Part shown: one piece after another, positions 34,517 to 42,731 of the stretch
Layout: every line of letters starts with the position of its first letter
Numbering within the stretch: position 1 is the stretch's first letter
Assembly (NCBI GenBank): GCA_013816895.1
Contig: JACDDR010000023.1
Coordinates: 1-44,495 of the forward strand
Origin: Bacteroidota bacterium
GTDB taxonomy: Bacteria; Bacteroidota; Bacteroidia; B-17B0; Aurantibacillaceae
Reading direction: 5' to 3'
DNA length: 44,495 nt
Notes under the pieces: model-generated
The model's input: the letters and a program-made list of their open reading frames with translations, nothing else
What the model was told of the DNA's origin: nothing
Databases searched by the model: none
Made by a program: the position numbers and the translations under genes

Positions 34517-36499
34517 ATGAAAATTAAACTGTTTCTAGTGTTCTGTTTCGCACTCCAAAGTGTGTATTCACAATCCTTCAGTTCGCACGCGATAGCCCTC
34601 ACGCCTACTGCTATTCCTGAAAGTAATTTTGACAAAAAATTATATGAAGAAAAATTGCACAAAAAATTTTCAACCGAAAAACCTTCGGCAGATCTTGACC
34701 GTTATATACAATCGGACGCCATTAGCAAAGAATATTTTTTTTCTTCTAATCAGATTTACACCAACTGGCCTGAAGCTACCAATTACGTAAAAAAAGTTTT
34801 TAACGCCGGAATACCCTCGGAGTTTAACAAGAATGAAGTTAAGATCTACATAGTAAGGGAAGCAGAAGTAAACGCATTTTGCATGGAAGACGGTAACATT
34901 GCCGTTACTGTTGGGTTTTTAGCCTACATGAGCAACGAGGCCCAGCTTGCGGGCGTGTTAGGTCATGAATTTGGTCACTATTATTCCAATCACATTTATA
35001 ACGATTATAAAAAAATAAACCATAACAAGGTTCTTAAAGCACTGGTGCGCTCACAGTCGTTACTGGGCGGATTGATCATTGCTCAGGATCAGAGTGAATT
35101 CAGACAAGACCAGGAACGGCAGGCAGATACCTTTGCATATAATTTTTTTAATAAAAACGGTTATTCCCCCGAATCAATGGCTGAAACATTTAAAGGATTT
35201 CAGAACATCACCAATAAATATAAAAAACTTCAGCGTTACCGGAGGCCGCTGATTTATTTTAAAACGCATCCTTCAAACGAAGAGCGCATTAAAAATGCTC
35301 AAACCGCTTTTAAAAATAAAAACATAACAGGCAAGCGTTTCCAGGTAGATTCGCTGGAATTTGCCGCGATAAAAAAACGCGCTACAGATGAAACCATTTA
35401 TCTGCTCTTTGAAGAACTGCGATACGAAGAATGCCTCGAAATGGCTTACCTGCAATATCTCTATCATCCCAACGATGAATTCTATTTGTTTTTTATTACC
35501 GAATGCCTGCGAAGGCAAACGGTATTTGAAGAAGGCTTCGCGGAAGAATTTTTTATCACCGGCAATTATAAAAATCTTACACAGCCTTTTATGGATCCCT
35601 CGAAAGTGCCGGCACATCTCAAAGGTAAATATTCTAAAAAACTCAACTCCCGAAACTATGCTAAATCGGTGTTCACCAATATGAACAACGAAATTTTTAA
35701 CCTTACTGATGCCGATCTGGCAGCTGTGCAGGCAAAAGAACTTGTTACCAACGATACACTTGAATTTTTGTTTAATGAAGACGCACTGGATTATTTTTCC
35801 AAAAAAATTCCTGATTCCAGCTGTATCTTTAATATCCGCCGGGTGTCGCTCAACCAGCCATTAGCAGCGGGGTGCGAAGAAAAGCCGGGAATGACAGACC
35901 TGGAAAAAGATTATACACGCGTAATAACAGATTATAATATTCTTAAAGAAGTGGTTCATGCGTATAAAAAAGCTCCGGTAATACTATTAAACATCAGGAC
36001 ATATAGCGGGACAGGACAATTAATTCACGATCCTGTTTTGTCTGATGAGTTGTATGAGAGTTATGAAAAAGTAGTGGCGGCAAATCCGGATCAAATCCTG
36101 GACACCAAAAACAAATTTAACTTCAGGGAATATCAGAAAATAAAAAATGCCAGCGGATTTATTGGTTTGCTTGAAATGAACCGGTTTTTTGGAAAAACCG
36201 AACATAATTGCGATTTCATAAACGTGTTTCCTGAACTTACATCAGAAATTAATACTTACGGGTACCGTAAACTCATTTTTATTGAGCTCACAGCACTTAA
36301 CGTGAGTTCCTCTGAGAACATTACTTTCCGGCCAACTATGGGCGGAGAGAGGTGGGCGGCCGCCATTTACGTGGTGGATCTTGTGAAAAAGAAAATTTAT
36401 GTAAAAACCACTTCTTCTTCCATGTTCGATCTTAGCCGCAACAGGGAAAATAAAATTAAAAATATTTTAAACGAATGCGCTCTTATAGCACAGGAATAA
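34517..36499 (+). CDS. Secreted M48-family zinc metalloprotease
   Basis: 660 residues. Signal peptide 1-19, then a peptidase M48 domain with zinc motif HEFGH (150-154) in GVLGHEFGHYYSNH and the third ligand Glu200 in QERQADTFAYNFF. The long C-terminal region (about 280-660) is helical at first, possibly TPR-like, as in BepA-type periplasmic M48 proteases that watch over outer-membrane assembly, then becomes a mixed domain I do not recognise. The gene ends immediately next to the convergent DedA gene. It is transcribed divergently from the porin-family gene. Confidence 0.9.
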   Translation: MKIKLFLVFCFALQSVYSQSFSSHAIALTPTAIPESNFDKKLYEEKLHKKFSTEKPSADLDRYIQSDAISKEYFFSSNQIYTNWPEATNYVKKVFNAGIPSEFNKNEVKIYIVREAEVNAFCMEDGNIAVTVGFLAYMSNEAQLAGVLGHEFGHYYSNHIYNDYKKINHNKVLKALVRSQSLLGGLIIAQDQSEFRQDQERQADTFAYNFFNKNGYSPESMAETFKGFQNITNKYKKLQRYRRPLIYFKTHPSNEERIKNAQTAFKNKNITGKRFQVDSLEFAAIKKRATDETIYLLFEELRYEECLEMAYLQYLYHPNDEFYLFFITECLRRQTVFEEGFAEEFFITGNYKNLTQPFMDPSKVPAHLKGKYSKKLNSRNYAKSVFTNMNNEIFNLTDADLAAVQAKELVTNDTLEFLFNEDALDYFSKKIPDSSCIFNIRRVSLNQPLAAGCEEKPGMTDLEKDYTRVITDYNILKEVVHAYKKAPVILLNIRTYSGTGQLIHDPVLSDELYESYEKVVAANPDQILDTKNKFNFREYQKIKNASGFIGLLEMNRFFGKTEHNCDFINVFPELTSEINTYGYRKLIFIELTALNVSSSENITFRPTMGGERWAAAIYVVDLVKKKIYVKTTSSSMFDLSRNRENKIKNILNECALIAQE

Positions 36500-37129
36500 T
36501 CAGACTTTTTTTCTGCTGGTAAAGTACCCGATAATAATCGGCAGAACAGAAATGAAAATAATTCCAAGGCAAACCATGTCAACATGCTTTCTTATAAAAT
36601 CTACCTCGCCCAACAAGTACCCGGCAGTGGTTAAACTTCCAATCCATAAAGCCCCGCCAACAATATCAAATAATAAATATTTCTTATAACTCATCTCTGC
36701 AATGCCTGCCGCGAAAGGCGCAAACGTTCTTACAAAGGGGACAAAGCGTGCCATGATAATGGCCTTGGTGCCATGTTTTTCAAAGAATACATGCGTTTTA
36801 TCAAGGTATTCCCTTTTAACCAGCGGCTTTCCCTTTAGTTTCAGATCAAAGATCCGTACGCCAATTTTTCTTCCGATCCAGTAATTAATATTATCGCCCA
36901 AAACGGCGGCGACAAATAAAAGAAAGAACAGGTAACCCAGGCTCAAATGCCCCGCGCGTGCTGATAACCCCGCCATGAATAAAAGAGAATCCCCCGGAAG
37001 GAATGGCATGGCCACAAGTCCGGTTTCCACAAAAATAATAAGGAACAGGAGTACATAAATTTCGGTGTTGTAGGTTGCTACGATCCAGTCGAAATCGAGC
37101 GGAAATAAATGTTTAAATAATTCGATCAT
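36500..37129 (-). CDS. DedA-family membrane protein
   Basis: 209 residues, about five hydrophobic segments. The DedA signatures are present: ETGLVAMPFLPGDSLLF near the N-terminus, GDNINYWIGRKIG, and FVPFVRTFAPFAAGIAEMSY with the conserved Arg. Members of this family help recycle polyprenyl-phosphate or phospholipid carriers and keep membrane homeostasis. It is the last gene of a four-gene run after rhodanese (2 nt gap). Confidence 0.93.
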   Translation of the reverse strand: MIELFKHLFPLDFDWIVATYNTEIYVLLFLIIFVETGLVAMPFLPGDSLLFMAGLSARAGHLSLGYLFFLLFVAAVLGDNINYWIGRKIGVRIFDLKLKGKPLVKREYLDKTHVFFEKHGTKAIIMARFVPFVRTFAPFAAGIAEMSYKKYLLFDIVGGALWIGSLTTAGYLLGEVDFIRKHVDMVCLGIIFISVLPIIIGYFTSRKKV

Positions 37130-37131
37130 GA

Positions 37132-37437
37132 TTACAATCCTATTTCTTCAATGTACGCTAATATACCACCTTTTAAATTATAAAGGTTTGTGAAGCCGTG
37201 CTGACTTTCCAAAGCCTGGATAACGCTCGCACTGCGCCTGCCACTGCGGCAATGAATTACCACCTGCTTATCCTTCGCAATTTTGTCAACGTTGTTCATC
37301 ACATCGCCCATCGGTATAAGTTCGCCCTTAAGATTAGCTTCGTCAAATTCGTATTCTTCGCGAACATCAATAAGCTGATAATCCGCCTTGGAATCCTGCA
37401 ATGTTTTTAAATCCTGTACCGTTATTTCTTTAACCAT
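37132..37437 (-). CDS. Single-domain rhodanese (sulfurtransferase)
   Basis: 101 residues, one rhodanese domain. The active-site loop is HCRSGRRSAS with Cys at about position 65; ID.REEYEFDEANLKGE is the typical N-terminal block. Such proteins carry sulfane sulfur, using donors such as thiosulfate with release of sulfite. It lies 13 nt after the ComA-like gene, which uses sulfite in its founding family. The link is suggestive only, because single-domain rhodaneses are common. Confidence 0.93.
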   Translation of the reverse strand: MVKEITVQDLKTLQDSKADYQLIDVREEYEFDEANLKGELIPMGDVMNNVDKIAKDKQVVIHCRSGRRSASVIQALESQHGFTNLYNLKGGILAYIEEIGL

Positions 37438-37450
37438 ATTATATATTTTT

Positions 37451-38245
37451 TTATTTTAATTCATGTTTCATTTCTTCCGGAAGGAAAGTAAAAAATGTAT
37501 CTCCCCTTAATCCAAGACGAAGTGTTTCCAAAGGAATAACATCGTCTACCCCTATGTTTCCAACATTTACATTGGCACCAAACAATTTCAAGAAATATAC
37601 CTGCTGACTTTTTTGCGGTGTTTCCCAGATAATATTTTCAATCTTCACCTTGTTCACAATTCTGCTGATGAGCATGGTGTGGGCGCTTCCGTTCTTGTGG
37701 AAAATTCCTACTGTACCGCTTTCACGCGCCTCTGCAATCACCTTAAAGGCACCGGCTTCCAGTTCGCTTTGCATCATCTTTATCCATCTTGCAGGATGAA
37801 TGATCACACCTTCCTCTTTGCTTCCTACTTCGCTTAAAACCGTAAAATCTTTTGCAAGGCGACTAATATAACTGCATTTTTTATCATGATCCAATTCTAT
37901 GCTTCCGTCGCTTACTTCAGCTGCATCGCAACCAAGGTCAGAAATATAACGCATGTAATCTTCGAATTTTTCGCGGATCAAAAAAGCTTCCAGCAAAGTA
38001 CCGCCTACATACACTTTTAGGTTCGCGTTCTTGTACAGTTTTATTTTTTCTTTTACGTCTTTTGAAACAATAGAAGTGCCAAAACCAAGCTTAACAAAAT
38101 CAATATAATCAGAGCTTGAAGCAATCATGTCTTCAGCCTGACGCAGACTGATACCCTTATCCATCACCATGGTTACTCCGTTTGCCCTCGGTTTTGCAGG
38201 CCGATCGGGTAAATGCGATAAGCTAAAATTGTAATTATCTGCCAT
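37451..38245 (-). CDS. comA: Phosphosulfolactate synthase, ComA family
   Basis: 264 residues of the ComA TIM-barrel family (PF02679), which adds sulfite to phosphoenolpyruvate to give 2-phospho-3-sulfolactate. Conserved blocks are DYIDFVKLGFGTS (46-58), KVYVGGTLLEAF (77-88), AAEVSDGSIEL (108-118) and VLSEVGSKEEG (136-146), where Lys143 probably corresponds to the catalytic lysine of the archaeal enzyme. In methanogens this starts coenzyme M synthesis. The other CoM genes (comB, comC) are not present here, and Bacteroidota are not CoM producers, so the product may feed another sulfonate. It starts 3 nt after the TPR gene stop. Confidence 0.88.
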   Translation of the reverse strand: MADNYNFSLSHLPDRPAKPRANGVTMVMDKGISLRQAEDMIASSSDYIDFVKLGFGTSIVSKDVKEKIKLYKNANLKVYVGGTLLEAFLIREKFEDYMRYISDLGCDAAEVSDGSIELDHDKKCSYISRLAKDFTVLSEVGSKEEGVIIHPARWIKMMQSELEAGAFKVIAEARESGTVGIFHKNGSAHTMLISRIVNKVKIENIIWETPQKSQQVYFLKLFGANVNVGNIGVDDVIPLETLRLGLRGDTFFTFLPEEMKHELK

Positions 38246-38248
38246 AGT

Positions 38249-39661
38249 TTATTTTTTATAATGAGAAATTAAGTTCACCAGTTCAGCGTCGATCTTAAGT
38301 GTGGGCGCATATTCAAAAATTGTTTCGTGTTTGCTGTAATCCAGTTCAAGGGCATGTTCAAAAAATCCGAGCGCTTCTTTTCTGTTTTGTTGTTCGAAAA
38401 GAATAATACCCATCCGGTAATACAACTCGGCAACATCCGGAAAAAATTTTATCCCCTCAGCTAAGGCCTCTACAGCATCTTTAATATAACCCGCTTCGTG
38501 CAGAAGTTTGCTGTAATCCAGCCAAACATCAAAATCACTATACTCCAGTTCTATCACGCGCTGAAACGCCAGAGCGGCTTCTTCTAAAAAGCCAAGTTTT
38601 TGTTGTACTTCCGCGAACACATACCAATACTCCGCGTCGTTCGGATTAATTTCAATGGCTTTTTTTATGTAATGAATTCCTTCAGTTAAACGGTTCATGG
38701 CATCCAGCACCACGCCTATTCCCAACCAGGCATCGCCATTGGCCGGATCGAGCTTCACACATTTGTTATAATTTACAAGCGCTTCTTCAAATTGATTTAA
38801 ATTTTCATAACACTCGCCAATATAATAATAGGTTGTTGGATCGTGTTCTTCGTATTTGAATGTTTCTTTATATACTTCAATCGCATCCAAATACCTTCCC
38901 AATTGTGCCAGGGCATTTGCCTTGTTAAAATAGGCCGAACCAAATTGCTCGTTAATGGCCAGTGCGTAATCGTAAGCCTCAACTGCTTTTTCATACATGC
39001 CCACTCTGCCGTAAGAAAGTCCGAGGTTAAACCAGGCGTAATAACTGTAAGGATGATTATCGATGTACTCTTCAAAAAACGAAACTGCTTCGTCGGACTT
39101 ACCCGTTAAATCATAACACAGCGAAAGCTCATTCAAAGCCACTTCATTTTTTGGATTTAAACGAATTGCTTTCTTCAGATAATACAACGCGTCATCGGGT
39201 TTGTCTTCGTTCAGGAACTCAATGCCAAGAGCCACGTAAACTTCGTCCTTGTACTCGGCAAGTGGTAGCGCATTCTTAAAATTTTCAATGGCCTGCTCAC
39301 CTAAACCCATTTGACTGTATATATAACCTCTTGCCATATACAGCTCTAAATTACTTTGCTCTATCTGCTCAACTTCATTTAAAAGGGTTAATGCTTCGTG
39401 GGTGTAATGCTGACTGGAAAGATACTGCGCATAACGTATTTTTATAATGCTTGAATACGGGAAGCGTTCCAGTCCGTAATCAATTGCCTTTTTTGCAAGT
39501 TCGTAATTAAGCCATTGTAGGTAATAGTCAATGATCTCCTCGATATCATCTGCATCAAAAAACTGGGGCTCACCATTGGCCAGCATATCTTCAAACCGCT
39601 TTAGATTCCCTTCAAACTCTTTATCGTTCTGCCCTTCAGCGTCATCGTTAAATTCACTCAT
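38249..39661 (-). CDS. Cytoplasmic TPR-repeat protein
   Basis: 470 residues, no signal peptide or membrane segment. After an acidic N-terminus there are about eleven or twelve TPR units (YVALGIEFLNEDKPDDALYYLKKAIRLNP, YYIGECYENLNQFEEALVNYNKCVKLDP, and so on). It is probably a protein-interaction scaffold. It opens the unit with comA, rhodanese and dedA. TAACTTTA, one base off the -7 consensus, stands upstream on the minus strand. Confidence 0.9.
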   Translation of the reverse strand: MSEFNDDAEGQNDKEFEGNLKRFEDMLANGEPQFFDADDIEEIIDYYLQWLNYELAKKAIDYGLERFPYSSIIKIRYAQYLSSQHYTHEALTLLNEVEQIEQSNLELYMARGYIYSQMGLGEQAIENFKNALPLAEYKDEVYVALGIEFLNEDKPDDALYYLKKAIRLNPKNEVALNELSLCYDLTGKSDEAVSFFEEYIDNHPYSYYAWFNLGLSYGRVGMYEKAVEAYDYALAINEQFGSAYFNKANALAQLGRYLDAIEVYKETFKYEEHDPTTYYYIGECYENLNQFEEALVNYNKCVKLDPANGDAWLGIGVVLDAMNRLTEGIHYIKKAIEINPNDAEYWYVFAEVQQKLGFLEEAALAFQRVIELEYSDFDVWLDYSKLLHEAGYIKDAVEALAEGIKFFPDVAELYYRMGIILFEQQNRKEALGFFEHALELDYSKHETIFEYAPTLKIDAELVNLISHYKK

Positions 39662-39885
39662 ATCTCTAATAAAAATTAAAGTTACAAGAATAATTTCAGG
39701 AAAAAAGGTTGTTTTTTTAATAAATTAATGCCAAAACATAGTGTTTTTACCTCATAAAACGATCCTTTTACGCGTAAGAAGCTTTCCGTGTTTTTTGGGG
39801 GTGTCCCTAAAGGGTCGGGCTTTTTGCTTCAAGTCCTCACCTTCGTACCCTCCTTAGGTCGGCTACTCAGGTTCCGGGCTTTTCC

Positions 39886-39915
39886 CGCCCGTACGAAACG
39901 TCGCACGTTCGGGCG
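39886..39915. repeat. GC-rich hairpin repeat
   Basis: CGCCCGTACG (39886-39895) and CGTTCGGGCG (39906-39915) pair at 9 of 10 positions around a 10-nt loop. Upstream, GTGTCCCTAAAGGGTCGGGC (39801-39820) contains a CCC/GGG stem. I recall similar blocks in other Bacteroidota intergenic regions. Confidence 0.6.
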
Positions 39916-39947
39916 CGGCGCTGCAATCCCTCGTGAAACTTTAATCA

Positions 39948-39995
39948 GTTCTCGATACGCTTTTCCGCTCCGCTACAAAGCTACTCGAACTGACA
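39948..39995. repeat. Interspersed repeat, long variant
   Basis: It starts GTTCTCGA and ends TCGAACTGACA like the copy at 40257-40281, but carries a different central segment of about 28 nt with CGCTCCGCTACAAAGC. The shared ends with exchanged middle suggest a modular palindromic family. Confidence 0.6.
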
Positions 39996-40256
39996 TATCA
40001 CACAGATTTAATAATCTCTGTATCCTTTCTACCCTCTTATTCCTTGTCTGCCGACAGGCAGGTCTGTGTTTAAAAAATCTCTTTGTGGTTATAAATTTCA
40101 CGCAGAGGCCGCTGAGACCGCGGAGTTGTGAGAGATCCTTAATACGCTCTGCGACCTTTGTATTCTCTTATACTCTGTGGAAAAATCCTAACTGGAAGTT
40201 CACACAAATCGATTTGTGAAATTTAAATTAGTGTGATCCGTGAAATTAGTGGCTGT

Positions 40257-40281
40257 GTTCTCGACTGCGCTCGAACTGACA
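40257..40281. repeat. Interspersed palindromic repeat, short variant
   Basis: It matches 6086-6110 in the lipoprotein gene at 24 of 25 bases. A partial third copy (CTCGACTGCGCTCGG) follows at 40285-40299. Confidence 0.75.
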
Positions 40282-40400
40282 TCCCTCGACTGCGCTCGGC
40301 CTTAAAGTTTCACGCAGAGGCGCGGAGCACGCAGAGTAATTATATTTCTCTGTAGTCTCTTCTGTGCACTCTGTATACTCTTATCCTCTGTGTTGAAATG

Positions 40401-40423
40401 TTCTATGTTTGCCTATGTGGTTT
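40401..40423 (-). repeat. Solitary copy of the GxxExxY cassette end
   Basis: It shares CTATGTGGTTT exactly and the preceding CTATGTTT words with the reverse complement of 11373-11394, differing by one indel and a substitution. No GxxExxY gene is attached. Confidence 0.6.
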
Positions 40424-40437
40424 ATTTGGCCCGGATC

Positions 40438-41580
40438 TTACGAAGCCAATACCTGCCTGGAAATTACAATGCGTTGTACTTCACTGGTGCCTTCGTAGAT
40501 CTGCGTGATCTTCGCGTCGCGCATTAAACGCTCCACATGATATTCTTTCACATAACCATATCCGCCATGAACCTGAACTGCTTCCGTAGTTACCCACATG
40601 GCTGTTTCGCTGGCAAATACTTTGGCCATTGCGCTTTCTTTGTCCATTGGCAAATGATTGTCTTTTAACCAGGCTGCACGGTAAATCAGCAACCGCGCGG
40701 CTTCAATTTTTGTTGCCATATCGGCCAGCTTAAACTGAATGGCTTGGTGCTGGCAGATTTCCTTACCAAATGCTTTTCTTTCTTTAGAATATTGTAATGC
40801 CAGTTCGTACGCACCACTTGCTATTCCCAATGCCTGGGAAGCAATGCCAATACGGCCGCCGCTTAATGTCTTCATGGCAAATTTGAAACCAAAACCTCCT
40901 TCACCAATCCTGTTTTCTTTAGACACCTTTACGTTTTCAAACATGAGTGAATGTGTGTCGCTTGCGCGGATACCCATTTTATTTTCTTTCGGACCTACCA
41001 CAAAACCCGGCATTCCTTTTTCAAGAATTAAACAGTTGATGCCGCGGTGACCAGCCTCTACGTTGGTTTGCACCATCACTAAATAAACAGAGGCGCTGTT
41101 ACCATTCGTGATCCAGTTTTTAGTTCCGTTCACCAAATAATGATCGCCTTTATCGATAGCGGTAGTTCTTTGCGAAGTGGCGTCAGATCCTGCCTCTGGC
41201 TCGCTTAAGCAAAAAGCACCAATTTTTTCTCCTTTAGCCAAAGGCACTAAATATTTTTGTTTTTGTTCTTCTGATCCAAATTGTTCAAGTCCCCAGCACA
41301 CCAGCGAATTGTTTACGCTCATTACCACGCTGCAGCTTGCATCTACCTTGCTTATCTCTTCCATGGCAAGCACGTAGGAGATCGCGTCCATTCCGCCACC
41401 GCCGTACTTGGGATCCACCATCATGCCCAGGAAACCCAGTTCCCCCATTTTTTTAATCTGCTCCACAGGAAATTTCTGGTGTTCATCGCGCTCTATCACA
41501 CCCGGTTTTAATTCGTTTTGCGCGAATTCGCGGGCTGCTTTCTGTATCATTAAATGTTCTTCAGATAATTCAAAGTGCAT
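40438..41580 (-). CDS. Acyl-CoA dehydrogenase (short-chain/butyryl type)
   Basis: 380 residues, complete. Family signatures AFCLSEPEAGSDA (FAD/substrate loop, about 127-139) and the C-terminal YEGTSEVQRIVISR are present; the catalytic base is Glu363, as in butyryl-CoA dehydrogenases. It oxidises acyl-CoA to enoyl-CoA and passes electrons to ETF. It is a single-gene unit with a good -7 element 40 nt upstream. No other beta-oxidation gene lies nearby, though scoA/scoB are in the window. Confidence 0.94.
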   Translation of the reverse strand: MHFELSEEHLMIQKAAREFAQNELKPGVIERDEHQKFPVEQIKKMGELGFLGMMVDPKYGGGGMDAISYVLAMEEISKVDASCSVVMSVNNSLVCWGLEQFGSEEQKQKYLVPLAKGEKIGAFCLSEPEAGSDATSQRTTAIDKGDHYLVNGTKNWITNGNSASVYLVMVQTNVEAGHRGINCLILEKGMPGFVVGPKENKMGIRASDTHSLMFENVKVSKENRIGEGGFGFKFAMKTLSGGRIGIASQALGIASGAYELALQYSKERKAFGKEICQHQAIQFKLADMATKIEAARLLIYRAAWLKDNHLPMDKESAMAKVFASETAMWVTTEAVQVHGGYGYVKEYHVERLMRDAKITQIYEGTSEVQRIVISRQVLAS

Positions 41581-41612
41581 GATATTAATGTTTTAAGTTT
41601 ATGATTTTTTTG

Positions 41613-41620
41613 TAACCTTG
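41613..41620 (+). promoter_or_regulatory. Candidate -7 element for anmK
   Basis: TAACCTTG is one base off TAnnTTTG. It directly abuts the opposite-strand -7 element of the acyl-CoA dehydrogenase gene. Confidence 0.35.
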
Positions 41621-41628
41621 CAAATATA
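41621..41628 (-). promoter_or_regulatory. Promoter -7 element of the acyl-CoA dehydrogenase gene
   Basis: On the minus strand TATATTTG, a full match, with a TTG 20 nt upstream as a partial -33 box, 40 nt before the start codon. Confidence 0.55.
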
Positions 41629-41681
41629 TACGATTTAGCCCACCAAAACAACAAAAATTGAACAGCGAGCTTCCACATAAA

Positions 41682-42731
41682 ATGACGGTTTTAGGGGTAA
41701 TGAGCGGCACTTCGCTGGATGGTTTAGATCTTGCGCTTTGCTCTTTTGAAAAGACGGGAGAGTCATACAGTTTTAAAATTGAGTCCGCTACAACTATCGC
41801 CTACTCCGGTAGCTGGAAGGAAACTCTGGCCAACGCACAGGACCTTAACGCAGAAAAGTATTTTCGTTTACACCATAACTATGGCAGCTTTATTGCCAGT
41901 GAAATAAACAAGTTTATCAAACACGTCGCGAAACCCTTTGCTGTGGCTTCACACGGACATACGGTGTTTCACCAGCCGCATCTCGGATTTACAACGCAGA
42001 TAGGCTGCGGCGCAACAATAGCAGCGCACACAGGACTTGTAACTGTTTCAGATTTCAGAAGTCTGGATGTAGCAAAAGGCGGACAAGGCGCACCATTAGT
42101 GCCAATTGGCGACAAATTGCTTTTTCCGGAATACGGCGCTTGCCTGAATATCGGTGGCATTGCAAATGTTTCTTTTAACGCGAATCATTATCAGAAAGCC
42201 TATGATATTTGTTTTGCCAACATGGCGCTTAATTATCTGAGTGAAAAACTAGGCAAGCCTTATGACGAAAACGGTGAGCTTGCGTGTTCAGGTAAATGCA
42301 ATGAACAGTTGCTCGAAGAAATTAACAGGGCAAAATCTCCTGTTGGAAAAGTTTCTCTTTCACGTGAGCAATTTGAAAAAACAATTATTCCACTTTTAAA
42401 TTATTCAAGAATTCCTGTTGAAGATAAACTGGCAACAATGTGCGCGTATTCAGGTAATGAAATTGCGTCAACCCTTTCCGAAAACAATCTGGAAAGCGTC
42501 CTCGTAACAGGCGGCGGAGCTTATAACAAATGCCTGGTTGACAGTATACAAAATGGGTTCAAAGGAAGGCTTATTATTCCTGCCGATGAAATTGTTCAAT
42601 TTAAAGAAGCGTTGATCTTTGCCTTTTTAGGATACCTGCGTTTGCACGGAACTATTAACACTTTAAGTTCTGTCACAGGAGCCACCTCAGACAGCGTAAG
42701 CGGCGCGGTGTATTTTAACCAGCCTGTTTAA
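41682..42731 (+). CDS. anmK: Anhydro-N-acetylmuramic acid kinase
   Basis: 349 residues from the ATG at 41682; an in-frame TTG at 41658 would add eight. The enzyme cleaves and phosphorylates 1,6-anhydro-MurNAc to MurNAc-6-phosphate in peptidoglycan recycling. The nucleotide-binding start GVMSGTSLDGLDLAL, SHGHTVFHQP, ASDFRSLDVAKGGQGAPLVPIGD and NIGGIANVSF are all present, as is the C-terminal VTGGGAYN block. It is convergent with, and overlaps by 4 nt, the last gene of the window. Confidence 0.94.
   Translation: MTVLGVMSGTSLDGLDLALCSFEKTGESYSFKIESATTIAYSGSWKETLANAQDLNAEKYFRLHHNYGSFIASEINKFIKHVAKPFAVASHGHTVFHQPHLGFTTQIGCGATIAAHTGLVTVSDFRSLDVAKGGQGAPLVPIGDKLLFPEYGACLNIGGIANVSFNANHYQKAYDICFANMALNYLSEKLGKPYDENGELACSGKCNEQLLEEINRAKSPVGKVSLSREQFEKTIIPLLNYSRIPVEDKLATMCAYSGNEIASTLSENNLESVLVTGGGAYNKCLVDSIQNGFKGRLIIPADEIVQFKEALIFAFLGYLRLHGTINTLSSVTGATSDSVSGAVYFNQPV

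Larger units (their letters stand above)
39662..40437. repeat. Gene-free cluster of interspersed palindromic repeats
   Basis: I find no credible gene in these 776 nt. The stretch holds at least five repeat types placed side by side: a hairpin at 39886-39915, the GTTCTCGA/TCGAACTGACA repeat at 39948-39995 and 40257-40281 (partial copy 40285-40299), TTTCACGCAGAGGC twice (40096-40109 and 40308-40321), a 16-bp palindrome at 40203-40218, and the GxxExxY end sequence at 40401-40423. It looks like a landing zone for small non-autonomous elements. Confidence 0.75.

Noticed and set aside
40203..40218. Perfect 16-bp palindrome CACAAATCGATTTGTG as a possible operator
   Set aside because: It lies in the repeat cluster more than 200 nt from any start codon, so a regulatory role is not supported.
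39788..40219. 143-residue open frame in the repeat cluster
   Set aside because: It runs through several palindromic repeats, has no domain-like composition, and its parts repeat at other sites; it is an open frame by chance in GC-rich repeat DNA.
39662..40437. CRISPR array
   Set aside because: Repeats are of different types, irregularly spaced and palindromic; no constant repeat-spacer pattern and no cas genes.
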